In this document: positions 34,557 through 42,907 of the stretch, piece after piece
Position numbering within the stretch: the first letter of the stretch is position 1
Layout of the letters: the number at the start of each line of letters is the position of its first letter
Origin: Rhizobacter sp. Root404
GTDB lineage: Bacteria; Pseudomonadota; Gammaproteobacteria; Burkholderiales; Burkholderiaceae_C
Length of the DNA: 64,000 nt
Assembly: GCF_001425865.1 (NCBI RefSeq)
Contig: NZ_LMDS01000001.1
Span: 920,921 to 984,920, forward strand
Direction: 5' to 3'
Program-made: the position numbers and the translations under genes
Notes under the pieces: generated by a model
The model's database searches: none
What the model was told of the DNA's origin: nothing
What the model saw: the letters and a program-made list of their open reading frames with translations, nothing else

Positions 34557-35303
34557 TCAGGCTGCCGCGCGGCGCTTCACCCAGGCCTCGACCGCATCGC
34601 TGCCGCCGATCAGCTCGCCGTTGACGAACAGCTGCGGTACCGTCTTGGCCTTGGCGATGGCGCCGAGCGCGCGGGTGCGGATGTGGTGCGGCAGCGGCAC
34701 CTCGGCATAGGTGATGCCGGCCTCGGCCAGGTCTTTCTTGGCCTTGGCGCAGAAGGCGCAGCCCTCGCGCGTCAGCAGCGCGATCTGGTCGGGCTCGCGG
34801 GCATTGCCGTTGACGTAGTGCAGCAGCGTGTCGGCGTCCGAGACCTTGAAGGGGTCGCCGGGTTCGTCGGGCTCGACGAACATCTTCTCGACGATGCCGT
34901 CGCGCACCAGCATCGAGTAGCGCCACGAGCGCTTGCCGAAGTTCAGGTCGCTCTTGTCGACCAGCATGCCCATCTGCTCGGTGAACGTGCCGTTACCGTC
35001 GGGCAGCATGAAGACGTTGTCGCTCTCCTGGCTCTTGGCCCACTCCTCCATCACGAACGGATCGTTCACGGCGATGCAGATCACCTGGTCGACGCCGTTG
35101 TCCTTGAACGTCGAGGCGAGCTCGTTGAAGCGCGGCAGGTGCGTGCTCGAGCACGTGGGCGTGAACGCGCCGGGCAGCGAGAACACCGCCACCGTGCGGC
35201 CCTTGAACAGCTGGTCGGAGGTGATCTCCTTCCACTCGTTGTTCTGGCGGTAGCGGAACTTGACCTGCGGGACCGGTTGTCCCTCGCGGGTGGCTTCTGG
35301 CAT
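34557..35303 (-). CDS. Peroxiredoxin-glutaredoxin fusion
   Basis: 248 aa. The N-terminal Prx5-type domain has peroxidatic Cys51 in PGAFTPTCSSTH. The C-terminal glutaredoxin domain has CAFC (Cys182, Cys185) and TVPQLFVNGELIGG. It reduces peroxides using glutathione without a separate glutaredoxin. GAGGAG lies about 9 nt upstream of the ATG, favouring it over an in-frame ATG at 35339. It converges on the beta-lactamase gene. It may counter peroxide or sulfite stress; unproven. Confidence 0.95.
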   Translation of the reverse strand: MPEATREGQPVPQVKFRYRQNNEWKEITSDQLFKGRTVAVFSLPGAFTPTCSSTHLPRFNELASTFKDNGVDQVICIAVNDPFVMEEWAKSQESDNVFMLPDGNGTFTEQMGMLVDKSDLNFGKRSWRYSMLVRDGIVEKMFVEPDEPGDPFKVSDADTLLHYVNGNAREPDQIALLTREGCAFCAKAKKDLAEAGITYAEVPLPHHIRTRALGAIAKAKTVPQLFVNGELIGGSDAVEAWVKRRAAA

Positions 35304-35390
35304 GGTGATGAACTCCTCAGTGAAACATCCAAAACGCAATCTTGCGCCGGCCGCCGGGAACGCGATGCGCCTACGGTCTTGGGGCCGGCT

Positions 35391-36194
35391 TCAGCCGCCG
35401 CCCGCGGCGTCCCGCCGCAGCGTCGGCAGGCCCACGCCGGTGGCATCGAAGCCGCCGTCGACCGCCAGCACCTGGCCGTTGACGTAGCTCGCCGCCGGGC
35501 TGCACAGGAAGCCGATCGCCGCGGCGATCTCGTCCAGCGTGCCGTAGCGGCCGAGCGGGATCGCGTCGTGGTAGTCGGCGCGGATGGCGGGCGTGTGCAC
35601 CAGCTTCGCCATCTCGGTCTCGACCGGCCCCGGCGCGATCGCGTTGGCGCGGATGCCGACGGTGCCGAGTTCGGCCGCCTGCTGCTTCGTCAGGTGGATC
35701 AGCGCGGCCTTGCTGGTGCCGTAGGCCACCCGCAGGGTGCTCGCGCGCAGGCCCGAGATCGAGGCGATGTTGACGATCGCGCCGCCGCCCGTGCGGCGCA
35801 TCACCGGCACGCAAGCCTGCGAGCACAGGAACGCGCCGTCGAGGTTGGTCGCCATCACGTGGCGCCATTCGGCGAAGGTCGTCTGGCCCAGCGTCTTGAA
35901 CACCGCGACGCCGGCGTTGTTGACGAGCGCGTCGATGCGGCCGAAGTGATCGGCGATGCGGTCGATCGCCGCCTGCACCTGCGCCGGATCGGCCACGTCG
36001 CAGTGCAGCGCGAGCGCGCGCGCGGCGGGTTCGCCGATGTCGTCTGCAGCACGCAGCAGCGTGTCGCGGTCGATGTCGAGCAGCGCGACGCGGTGGCCCT
36101 GCGCGAGGAACCAGCGCACTGAGGCGAGGCCGATGCCGCGCGCCGCGCCGGTGACGACGGCGACCGGGGCCGATGCGGCGGAATGATCAGTCAT
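35391..36194 (-). CDS. Short-chain dehydrogenase/reductase
   Basis: 267 aa. Cofactor motif TGAARGIG (15-22), VNNAG (91-95), catalytic Ser145 or Ser147, Tyr158 and Lys162 (YGTSK). Asp40 at the end of strand 2 (ALLDID) suggests NAD(H) preference. The substrate is unknown. Sulfoacetaldehyde reductases such as IsfD are SDRs, so a side role in isethionate formation is conceivable but unsupported. It starts 32 nt after the LysR gene on the same strand. Confidence 0.88.
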   Translation of the reverse strand: MTDHSAASAPVAVVTGAARGIGLASVRWFLAQGHRVALLDIDRDTLLRAADDIGEPAARALALHCDVADPAQVQAAIDRIADHFGRIDALVNNAGVAVFKTLGQTTFAEWRHVMATNLDGAFLCSQACVPVMRRTGGGAIVNIASISGLRASTLRVAYGTSKAALIHLTKQQAAELGTVGIRANAIAPGPVETEMAKLVHTPAIRADYHDAIPLGRYGTLDEIAAAIGFLCSPAASYVNGQVLAVDGGFDATGVGLPTLRRDAAGGG

Positions 36195-36226
36195 GGGAAT
36201 CTCCTGAGTCGTCGTGCGAGCCTAGC

Positions 36227-37147
36227 TCACGCGTCGAGCCGCCGCGCCGCCGCGACGCAATGGCGGAGGAAGTCGTCCGCGCCGGCACCCAGCCGCTTGT
36301 CGCGATGGAGCACGATTGCCAGCCGCCGGATCGACACCGGCAACCGCGTCTTCAGCTCGACCAGCGTGCCCTGCGCCAGCGCCTGCGCGACCGCGTGGCG
36401 CGACAGGAAGCCGAGCGCCGTGCCGGCCACGACCAGTCGCTTGATCGTCTCCGGACTGCCCAGCTCGTAGGCGACGTTCGCGTGGCCGAGGTGCTCGACC
36501 AGCCAGCGGTCGGCCGCCTCGCGCGTGCCCGAGCCGATCTCGCGCAGCGCCCACTCGGCGTCGCGCAGCAGCCGCGGCGTGACGGTGCGGCCGGCGAGCG
36601 GGTGGGCGGGCGACGCGACGATCACCAGCTCGTCCTTCATCCACGGCTTGACGACCAGATCGGGGTGCGTCTGCGAGCCTTCGACGAAGCCGACATCGAC
36701 ATCGAAGGCCGCGACCGACGCGATCACGTCGCTGGTGTTGCCGATCGTCAGGCGCACCGGGCTCTTCGGGTGGCGCGTCTTCCACGCGCCGACCAGCTCC
36801 GGCAGGATGCACTCGCCGATCGTCAGGCTCGCGCCGACCCGCAGCGGCGCGAGGTGCTCGCCGCTGAACAGCTGCTGCACGTCGGTCGCCTCGTCGAGCA
36901 TCGACGCGGCGCGCGGCAGCAGCGCGCGGCCGTTCTCGTTCAGCACCAAGCGGCGGCCGACGCGGTCGAACAGCGGCGCGCCGAGGGCGGATTCGAGATC
37001 GGCCAGCGTGGTGCTGGCGGCGGACTGCGAGCGCGCGACGCGCTCGGCGGCGGCGCGGGTCGAGCCTCCGCGCGCGGTCGCGACGAAGACTTCGAGCTGA
37101 CGCAGGTTCAGGCGCAGGCGCGAGACGGCGGCGGGCGAGGCGGGCAT
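36227..37147 (-). CDS. LysR-family transcriptional regulator divergent from soeABC
   Basis: 306 aa. N-terminal HTH (LRQLEVFVATARGGSTRAAA; RSQSAASTTLADLESALGAPLFDRVGRR) and a C-terminal effector domain of the CysB/CbbR fold. It is divergent from soeA across a gap that carries a perfect T-N11-A palindrome, the standard LysR layout, so it probably controls soeABC and itself. Sulfite or a sulfonate intermediate may be the effector; inference. Confidence 0.9.
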   Translation of the reverse strand: MPASPAAVSRLRLNLRQLEVFVATARGGSTRAAAERVARSQSAASTTLADLESALGAPLFDRVGRRLVLNENGRALLPRAASMLDEATDVQQLFSGEHLAPLRVGASLTIGECILPELVGAWKTRHPKSPVRLTIGNTSDVIASVAAFDVDVGFVEGSQTHPDLVVKPWMKDELVIVASPAHPLAGRTVTPRLLRDAEWALREIGSGTREAADRWLVEHLGHANVAYELGSPETIKRLVVAGTALGFLSRHAVAQALAQGTLVELKTRLPVSIRRLAIVLHRDKRLGAGADDFLRHCVAAARRLDA

Positions 37148-37167
37148 GGTTCGGGCTCCGGGCAGCT

Positions 37168-37184
37168 GATCTGATTTTCAGATC
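37168..37184. promoter_or_regulatory. LysR box (T-N11-A palindrome)
   Basis: GATCTGA-TTT-TCAGATC is a perfect 17-bp palindrome with the T-N11-A spacing of LysR sites, 20 nt upstream of the lysR ATG and about 100 nt upstream of soeA. Confidence 0.6.
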
Positions 37185-37281
37185 GTTCTGACCGTGATTG
37201 TGCGCTTTCGCCTTTCACCTCGAATCGGTACGATCCGGGATCGCCGCGCCGCCTCTCGCGCGCGGAACCAAGGAGATGCCG

Positions 37282-40215
37282 GTGTTCAAGTTCCTGTCGC
37301 GCGAGCCCCTTCACGACCCGCTCGCCGCCGTGACGCCCACCGCGGCCACCGAGGTCAAGACCACCACCTGCTACATGTGCGCCTGCCGCTGCGGCATCCG
37401 CGTGCACCTGCGGGACGGCGAGCTGCGCTACATCGACGGCAACCCGAACCACCCGCTGAACCAGGGCGTGATCTGCGCCAAGGGCTCGGCCGGCATCATG
37501 AAGCAGGTCTCGCCGGCGCGGCTCACGCAGCCGCTGCGGCGCAAGCCCGGCAGCGAGCGCGGTGCCGGCGAGTTCGAGCCGATCTCGTGGGAGCTGGCGT
37601 TCGAGATGCTGACCGAGCGGCTGCAGAAGATCCGCTCGACCGACCCGAAGAAGTTCGCGCTGTTCACCGGCCGGGACCAGATGCAGGCGCTGACCGGCCT
37701 GTTCGCGCGCCAGTTCGGCACGCCGAACTACGCCGCACACGGCGGCTTCTGCTCGGTCAACATGGCCGCCGGCATGATCTACACGATCGGCGGCAGTTTC
37801 TGGGAGTTCGGCGGGCCGGACCTGGACCGCGCCAAGCTGTTCGTGATGATCGGCACCGCCGAGGACCACCACAGCAACCCGATGAAGGTGGCGCTCAGCA
37901 AGTTCAAGCGCGCCGGCGGCCGTTTCATCTCGATCAACCCGGTGCGCACCGGCTACTCGGCGATCGCCGACGAGTGGATCCCGATCAAGCCCGGCACCGA
38001 CGGTGCGCTGTTCATGGCGCTGCTGCACGAGCTGATCCGCACCGACCGGATCGACCACGGTTTCCTGAAGCGCTTCACCAACGCGCCGCAGCTCGTCGTG
38101 CTGGACGATTGCGCGCGCCAGGGCCTGTTCGCGTTCGACCCGAACCCCGAGAAGGGCCCGCCGGGCGACGGCCGGCATCCGCACAACAAGCTGGTGTGGG
38201 ACAAGACCAGCGGCACGGTGCTGAACGCGTATCCCGAAGGCATCGCCGCCGGGTGCGATCCGGCGCTCGAAGGCCACTACACGCTGGCCGACGGCACCAA
38301 GGTGGCGCCGTCGTTCCAGCTGCTGCGCGACCGGGTCGCGACCTGCACGCCGGAGTGGGCGGCGGCGATCACCGGCATCGATCCGGCGCGCATCCGCAAG
38401 CTCGCCGTCGAGATGGGCGACACCGCGCTGAAGCAGGCGTTCGAGATGCCGATCCCGTGGACCGACGCCTGGGGCAAGGTCCACCCGACCACGCAGGCGC
38501 GCCCGGTCGCCTTCCACGCGATGCGCGGCCTGGCGGCGCACTCGAACGGCTTCCAGACCGTGCGCGCGCTGGCGGTGCTGATGAGCGTGCTCGGCACGAT
38601 CGACGCGCCCGGCGGCTTCCGCCACAAGGCGCCGTACCCGCGCCACATCGTGCCGAACTACCGCGCGTTCAACTCGCCCGAGATGATCCAGCCGAACACG
38701 CCGCTGAACGCCGCGCCGCTCGGCTTCCCGGCCAATCCGGACGAGCTGGCGATCAACCCCGACGGCTCGCCGATCCGCATCGACCACGCGTTCTCGTGGG
38801 AGCACCCGCTCAGCGCCCACGGGCTGATGCACAACGTCATCACCAACGCGGTGAAGGGCGACCCGTACCGCATCGACACGCTGCTGATCTTCATGGCCAA
38901 CATGGCGTGGAACAGCAGCATGAACACGATGGCCGTGCGCGAGATGCTGAACCGCAAGGACGAGGCTGGCGAGTACATGATCCCGTTCCTGGTCGTCTGC
39001 GACGCGTTCCAGAGCGAGACGGTCGCGTTCGCCGACCTGGTGCTGCCCGACACGACCTACCTCGAGCGCCACGACGTTATGAGCATGCTGGATCGGCCTA
39101 TCTCGGAGTTCGACGGGCCGGTCGATTCGGTGCGGGTGCCGGTGCTGCCGGTCACCGGCCAGTGCAAGCCGTTCCAGGAGGTGCTGATCGAACTGGCGTC
39201 GCGCTTGAAGTTCCCGGCGTTCACGACGGCCGAGGGCACGCGCAAGTTCAAGGACTACCCGGATTTCGTCGTCAACTTCCAGCCGGCGCCGGGCATCGGC
39301 TTCCTGATGGGCTGGCGCGGCAAGGACGGCACCGAGCATCTGCGCGGCGAGCCGAACCCGAAGCAGTGGGAGATGTATGCGAAGAACGATTGCGTCTTCC
39401 AGTACCACATGCCCGAGACGATGCACTACATGCGGAACTGGAACCGCGAGTACCTCGATTTCGCGAAGGACAAGGGCTGGCGCCAGCGCAACGACCCGGT
39501 GCAGCTCGCGCTCTACAGCGACACGCTGCAGACCTTCCGCCTCGCCGCGCAGGGCAAGAGCGCCGGCCGCCGCCCGCCCGAGGCGCTGCGCGAGCGCATC
39601 GACACCTACTTCGACCCGCTGCCGTTCTGGTACCCGCCGCTCGAGGAGGCCGCGACCGACCTCGAGGCCTACCCGCTGAACGCGATCACGCAGCGGCCGA
39701 TGGCGATGTACCACTCGTGGGACTCGCAGAACGCCTGGCTGCGCCAGATCCACAGCCACAACTACCTGCAGGTCAACCCGCTGACGGCGCAGGCCGCGGG
39801 CATCGCCGATGGCGGCTGGTGCTGGGTCGAGAGCCAGTGGGGCCAGGTGCGCTGCATGATCCGCTACAGCGAGGCGGTCGAGCCCGGCACGGTCTGGACC
39901 TGGAACGCGATCGGCAAGGCCGACGGCGCGTGGCAGCTCGCGCCCGGCGCGGACGAAGCGCGCAAGGGCTTCCTGCTGAACCACCTGATCGCCGAAGAAT
40001 TGCCCTGCGCCGGCACCCCGAGCCAGACGATCAGCAACTCCGACCCGATCACCGGGCAGGCGGGCTGGTACGACGTGCGCGTGCGGATCCGACCGGCCGA
40101 ACCCGAGGAGCCGCAGGAATCGTTCCCGCAGATCGCCACCGTGCCGGCCGCGCCGGGCGTGCTCGGCAAGGCGGCGAGCGTGTTGACCTACTTCGCCGGA
40201 AGGAGCAAATCGTGA
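37282..40215 (+). CDS. soeA: Sulfite dehydrogenase molybdopterin subunit SoeA-like
   Basis: 977 aa. Large DMSO-reductase-superfamily subunit. The N-terminal 4Fe-4S site is C30-C33-C37-C65 (TCYMCACRCG; NQGVICAKGSAG). The bis-MGD domains include GGFCSVNMAAGM, whose Cys may ligate Mo. There is no Tat signal, so it is cytoplasmic, as known for SoeA. AAGGAG directly abuts an ATG at 37276 but lies 6 nt before GTG 37282, so I start at GTG. With SoeB and SoeC it would oxidise Xsc-derived sulfite to sulfate and pass electrons to quinone. A polysulfide or thiosulfate reductase is the alternative. Confidence 0.82.
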   Translation: MFKFLSREPLHDPLAAVTPTAATEVKTTTCYMCACRCGIRVHLRDGELRYIDGNPNHPLNQGVICAKGSAGIMKQVSPARLTQPLRRKPGSERGAGEFEPISWELAFEMLTERLQKIRSTDPKKFALFTGRDQMQALTGLFARQFGTPNYAAHGGFCSVNMAAGMIYTIGGSFWEFGGPDLDRAKLFVMIGTAEDHHSNPMKVALSKFKRAGGRFISINPVRTGYSAIADEWIPIKPGTDGALFMALLHELIRTDRIDHGFLKRFTNAPQLVVLDDCARQGLFAFDPNPEKGPPGDGRHPHNKLVWDKTSGTVLNAYPEGIAAGCDPALEGHYTLADGTKVAPSFQLLRDRVATCTPEWAAAITGIDPARIRKLAVEMGDTALKQAFEMPIPWTDAWGKVHPTTQARPVAFHAMRGLAAHSNGFQTVRALAVLMSVLGTIDAPGGFRHKAPYPRHIVPNYRAFNSPEMIQPNTPLNAAPLGFPANPDELAINPDGSPIRIDHAFSWEHPLSAHGLMHNVITNAVKGDPYRIDTLLIFMANMAWNSSMNTMAVREMLNRKDEAGEYMIPFLVVCDAFQSETVAFADLVLPDTTYLERHDVMSMLDRPISEFDGPVDSVRVPVLPVTGQCKPFQEVLIELASRLKFPAFTTAEGTRKFKDYPDFVVNFQPAPGIGFLMGWRGKDGTEHLRGEPNPKQWEMYAKNDCVFQYHMPETMHYMRNWNREYLDFAKDKGWRQRNDPVQLALYSDTLQTFRLAAQGKSAGRRPPEALRERIDTYFDPLPFWYPPLEEAATDLEAYPLNAITQRPMAMYHSWDSQNAWLRQIHSHNYLQVNPLTAQAAGIADGGWCWVESQWGQVRCMIRYSEAVEPGTVWTWNAIGKADGAWQLAPGADEARKGFLLNHLIAEELPCAGTPSQTISNSDPITGQAGWYDVRVRIRPAEPEEPQESFPQIATVPAAPGVLGKAASVLTYFAGRSKS

Positions 40216-40988
40216 TCCAGTGGCTCAAGGACATCATGGGTGCGTCGCTCCCTCTCCCGCTCGTGGAGCAGAGCCCCTCACCCGATCCCTCTTCCGCCAG
40301 CGGGCGAGGCAACGCCGACAGCGCGCGCTGGGAACCTGGCGACACGCTCGCCAAGCAGCTCGCGCTGGTGATCGACCTGAACGTCTGCGTCGGCTGCCAC
40401 GCCTGCGTGACCTCGTGCAAGCAATGGAACACCTCGGGCTCGGCCGGCCCGCTGGCCGACGAGAAGCCGTACGGCGCCGACCCGACGGGCACCTTCTTCA
40501 ACCGGGTGCAGACCTACGAGGCCGGCATCTTCCCCGGCACCGACACGATCCACTTCCCGAAGAGCTGCCTGCACTGCGAGGACCCGCCGTGCGTGCCGGT
40601 CTGCCCGACCGGCGCGAGCTACAAGCGCAAGGAAGACGGCATCGTGCTGGTCGACTACGACAAGTGCATCGGCTGCAAGTACTGCGCGTGGGCGTGTCCG
40701 TACGGCGCGCGCGAGCTCGACGAAGAGCGGCAGGTGATGACCAAGTGCACGCTGTGCGTCGACCGCGTCTACGACGAGCACCTGCCGAAGGAAGACCGCA
40801 AGCCGGCGTGCGTCAAGGCCTGCCCGACCGGTGCGCGCCTGTTCGGCGACGTGAAGGACCCGGACTCCGAGGTCTCGAAGGCGATCCGCGAGCGCGGCGG
40901 CTATTCGCTGATGCCCGAGTGGGAGACCCAGCCCGCCAACCAGTACCTGCCGCGGCGCAAGACCGAGAAGGTCGGGGGGTCGACATGA
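40212..40988 (+). CDS. soeB: Sulfite dehydrogenase iron-sulfur subunit SoeB-like
   Basis: 258 aa. DmsB/NrfC-type ferredoxin with four cysteine clusters: CVGCHACVTSC, CLHCEDPPCVPVCP, CIGCKYCAWACP, and CTLC with CVKACP. The GTG start overlaps the soeA stop (GTGA), with AAGGAG 6 nt upstream. It carries electrons from SoeA to SoeC. Residues about 13-34 are a low-complexity Ser/Pro/Arg stretch encoded by an inserted palindromic repeat; homologues usually begin close to LALVIDLNVCVGC. Confidence 0.88.
   Translation: MIQWLKDIMGASLPLPLVEQSPSPDPSSASGRGNADSARWEPGDTLAKQLALVIDLNVCVGCHACVTSCKQWNTSGSAGPLADEKPYGADPTGTFFNRVQTYEAGIFPGTDTIHFPKSCLHCEDPPCVPVCPTGASYKRKEDGIVLVDYDKCIGCKYCAWACPYGARELDEERQVMTKCTLCVDRVYDEHLPKEDRKPACVKACPTGARLFGDVKDPDSEVSKAIRERGGYSLMPEWETQPANQYLPRRKTEKVGGST
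40247..40310. repeat. Dispersed palindromic repeat inserted in frame in soeB
   Basis: GCTCCCTCTCCCGC... followed by CCCTCACCCGATCCCTCTTC and a GCGGGCGAGG arm is the pattern of a common intergenic repeat of GC-rich proteobacteria (CCTCTCCCGC/GCGGGAGAGG type). Here it contributes codons near the N-terminus of SoeB without breaking the frame. Confidence 0.6.
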
Positions 40989-41073
40989 GGCGGGCCGAGT
41001 GCCGGGCCGCTCCCAAGCCGGCCCGCACCCCCCCGGGGGGTCGGCCGACGTACCCGTCGGACGGGGGGCTGTC
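40989..41073. repeat. GC-rich palindromic spacer between soeB and soeC
   Basis: 85 nt containing CCCCCCGGGGGG (41029-41040) and CCGACG-TACC-CGTCGG (41045-41060). It resembles a second dispersed repeat family of Burkholderiales. The hairpins sit just before the soeC start and could lower its expression or protect the upstream mRNA. Confidence 0.5.
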
Positions 41074-42009
41074 ATGAATCCGGCGTTCTCGGTCGTGATC
41101 TTCACGACGATCGCGGGCGCAGCGCAGGGGCTTGTCGTGACGCTCGCGCTCGCGCTGCTGGCCGGGCTGGCGATCGCGCCGGGCTTCGTCAGCGCCTCGC
41201 TGATGCTGGCGGTCGTGATGCTGCTGATCGGCCTGGCCGCGTCGTTCGCGCACCTGGGCCGCCCCGAGCGCGCCTGGCGCGCGGTGCTGATGTGGCGCAC
41301 CTCGTGGCTGTCGCGCGAGGTGATCGTGCTGCCGGCCTTCATCGGCGTCGTGGCGCTGTGGTGGCTGGCGTTGCGCGCGGGCATCGACATGGGCAAGAGC
41401 GCGCCGCTGCTGCCGCTGGCGGCCATCGTGCTCGCTGCGCTGCTCTGGTACTGCACCGCGATGATCTACGCCTGCCTGCGCTTCATCCAGGAATGGGCGC
41501 AGCCGCTGACGCTGGTCAACTTCACGCTGATCGGCCTGTCCTCCGGCCTCGTGCTGGCGAGCGCGCTCGCGGCATTCGCGGGCGAGTCCGCGCTGCTGGC
41601 GGTGACCGGCCCGGCCGCGCTCGTCGTCACGCTGGTCGCGTGGGTCACGCGTTCACTCGCGCTGCGCCACAACGCGACGCTGAAGCACAAGTCGACGCTG
41701 CAATCGGCCACCGGCATCGATGCGTCGCGGCTGGTGCAGAAGTCGATGGGCATGTCCGCCGGTTCGTTCAACACGCGCGAGTTCTTCCACGGCCGCACGC
41801 TCGCTGTGCTGAAGAACGTGCGCCTCGGCTTCATCGTGCTGTGCTTCGCGCTGCCGGCGCTGTTCGCGTTGCTCGCGCTCGTCACCGGTTCGCTGTGGCC
41901 GTGGGCGCTGGCGCTGCTGTGCCAGGTGCCCGGGCTGGTGGCCGAGCGCTGGTTCTTCTTCGCGCAGGCGAAGCACCCGCAGAACCTGTATTACCAGGTG
42001 GTGTCGTGA
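41074..42009 (+). CDS. soeC: Sulfite dehydrogenase membrane subunit SoeC-like (DmsC family)
   Basis: 311 aa with about eight hydrophobic segments. DmsC-type features are the loop HLGRPERAWRAVLMWRTSWLS and EWAQPLTLVNFTLIGLSSG. It anchors SoeAB to the inner face of the membrane and passes electrons to the quinone pool. I use the ATG after the repeat-rich spacer; an upstream in-frame ATG within the repeat would add a Pro/Gly-rich tail not expected of the family. Confidence 0.88.
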   Translation: MNPAFSVVIFTTIAGAAQGLVVTLALALLAGLAIAPGFVSASLMLAVVMLLIGLAASFAHLGRPERAWRAVLMWRTSWLSREVIVLPAFIGVVALWWLALRAGIDMGKSAPLLPLAAIVLAALLWYCTAMIYACLRFIQEWAQPLTLVNFTLIGLSSGLVLASALAAFAGESALLAVTGPAALVVTLVAWVTRSLALRHNATLKHKSTLQSATGIDASRLVQKSMGMSAGSFNTREFFHGRTLAVLKNVRLGFIVLCFALPALFALLALVTGSLWPWALALLCQVPGLVAERWFFFAQAKHPQNLYYQVVS

Positions 42010-42091
42010 GGTCGGTGGCGGTCACCCGGCGCCGCCTCTAGAGTATATTCAAGCCGCTTCGGCGGCCTTCCGCGGCCGAGGCGCCCGAAGA

Positions 42092-42781
42092 ATGCCTGCC
42101 TCCCCACTGCTCCGGAACGCCGCCGCCGATGACGTGCTGGCCCGCGCCGACACGCTGGCCGACCAGGCCTACCGCGGCCTTCATCGCGCCCTGATGACGG
42201 GCGGGCTGCTGCCCGAGCAGGTGCTCACGGTGCGTGGCATCGCCGACGAGTACGGCGTCAGCCTGACGCCGGTGCGCGAGGCGATCCAGCGCCTCGTGGC
42301 AGAGGGCGCGCTGACGATCGAGAACGCCCGGACGATCCGTGTTCCGCGCCTGGATGTCGAGACCTACCGTGAGATCCTGAAGATCCGCCTCGAGCTGGAG
42401 CCGATGGCGGCGCGCCAGGCCGCATTGCGCATGGACAACGGCGAGATGGACCGCCTCGACGAAGTCGTCGCGGCACACCGCGCGGCCATCGAGGCGGGCG
42501 AGGCCCATCGCACGCTGACGGCGAACACCGATTTCCACATGTCGATATATCGGGCATCGGCGCTGCCGGTGCTGGTCGGCATCATCGAAAGCCTGTACCT
42601 GCGCGTCGGCCCCACGCTCAACCTGCTCTTCCCGCAGTACTGCGGCAGCCTCACCGGGCACGAGACGCATCTGCGGGCGGTCGACGCGCTGCGCCGACGC
42701 GACGGCGACGCGTTGGCGCAGGCGATTCGCGACGACCTGACCGACGGCTCCCGGTTCCTGATCCGCTTCTTGAAGCCTTAA
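42092..42781 (+). CDS. GntR-family (FadR/FCD) transcriptional regulator
   Basis: 229 aa. Winged helix at about 25-92 (VRGIADEYGVSLTPVREAIQRL; EGALTIENARTIRVP). The all-helical FCD effector domain follows (LEPMAARQAALRM; HRTLTANTDFHMSIYRASALP). It precedes the transporter genes by 126 nt on the same strand and is their probable repressor. CGATATATC palindromes occur within its coding sequence and before the transporter. Confidence 0.9.
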   Translation: MPASPLLRNAAADDVLARADTLADQAYRGLHRALMTGGLLPEQVLTVRGIADEYGVSLTPVREAIQRLVAEGALTIENARTIRVPRLDVETYREILKIRLELEPMAARQAALRMDNGEMDRLDEVVAAHRAAIEAGEAHRTLTANTDFHMSIYRASALPVLVGIIESLYLRVGPTLNLLFPQYCGSLTGHETHLRAVDALRRRDGDALAQAIRDDLTDGSRFLIRFLKP

Positions 42782-42819
42782 AAAGGCGCAGAAAGTGGGC
42801 TGGCGCTCGCAATTACGGG

Positions 42820-42848
42820 TTGACGATATATCCTGAGGCCACTACGCT
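42820..42848 (+). promoter_or_regulatory. Candidate promoter and operator of the taurine-type transporter operon
   Basis: TTGACG (42820-42825), a 17-nt spacer and the weak TACGCT (42843-42848). CGATATATCC (42824-42833) overlaps the -35, echoing the perfect CGATATATCG at 42543-42552 inside gntR. Could be the GntR target. Confidence 0.4.
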
Positions 42849-42907
42849 GCGCGGACACGGGGTGATCCACACCCTGCCCATGTCCTCCTGCCCACGAAAG
42901 GCGCCTC

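Noticed and set aside
36963..37281. A longer SoeA start upstream (MCAFAF...) or the ATG at 37276
   Set aside because: The long form has no ribosome site. The ATG directly abuts AAGGAG with zero spacing, whereas GTG 37282 has 6 nt; the difference is only two residues.
37108..39984. A 958-codon open frame on the minus strand opposite soeA
   Set aside because: Its composition is the Arg/Asp/His/Val-rich pattern produced by reading the antisense of a GC-rich gene. The plus strand encodes a complete molybdopterin subunit with all motifs.
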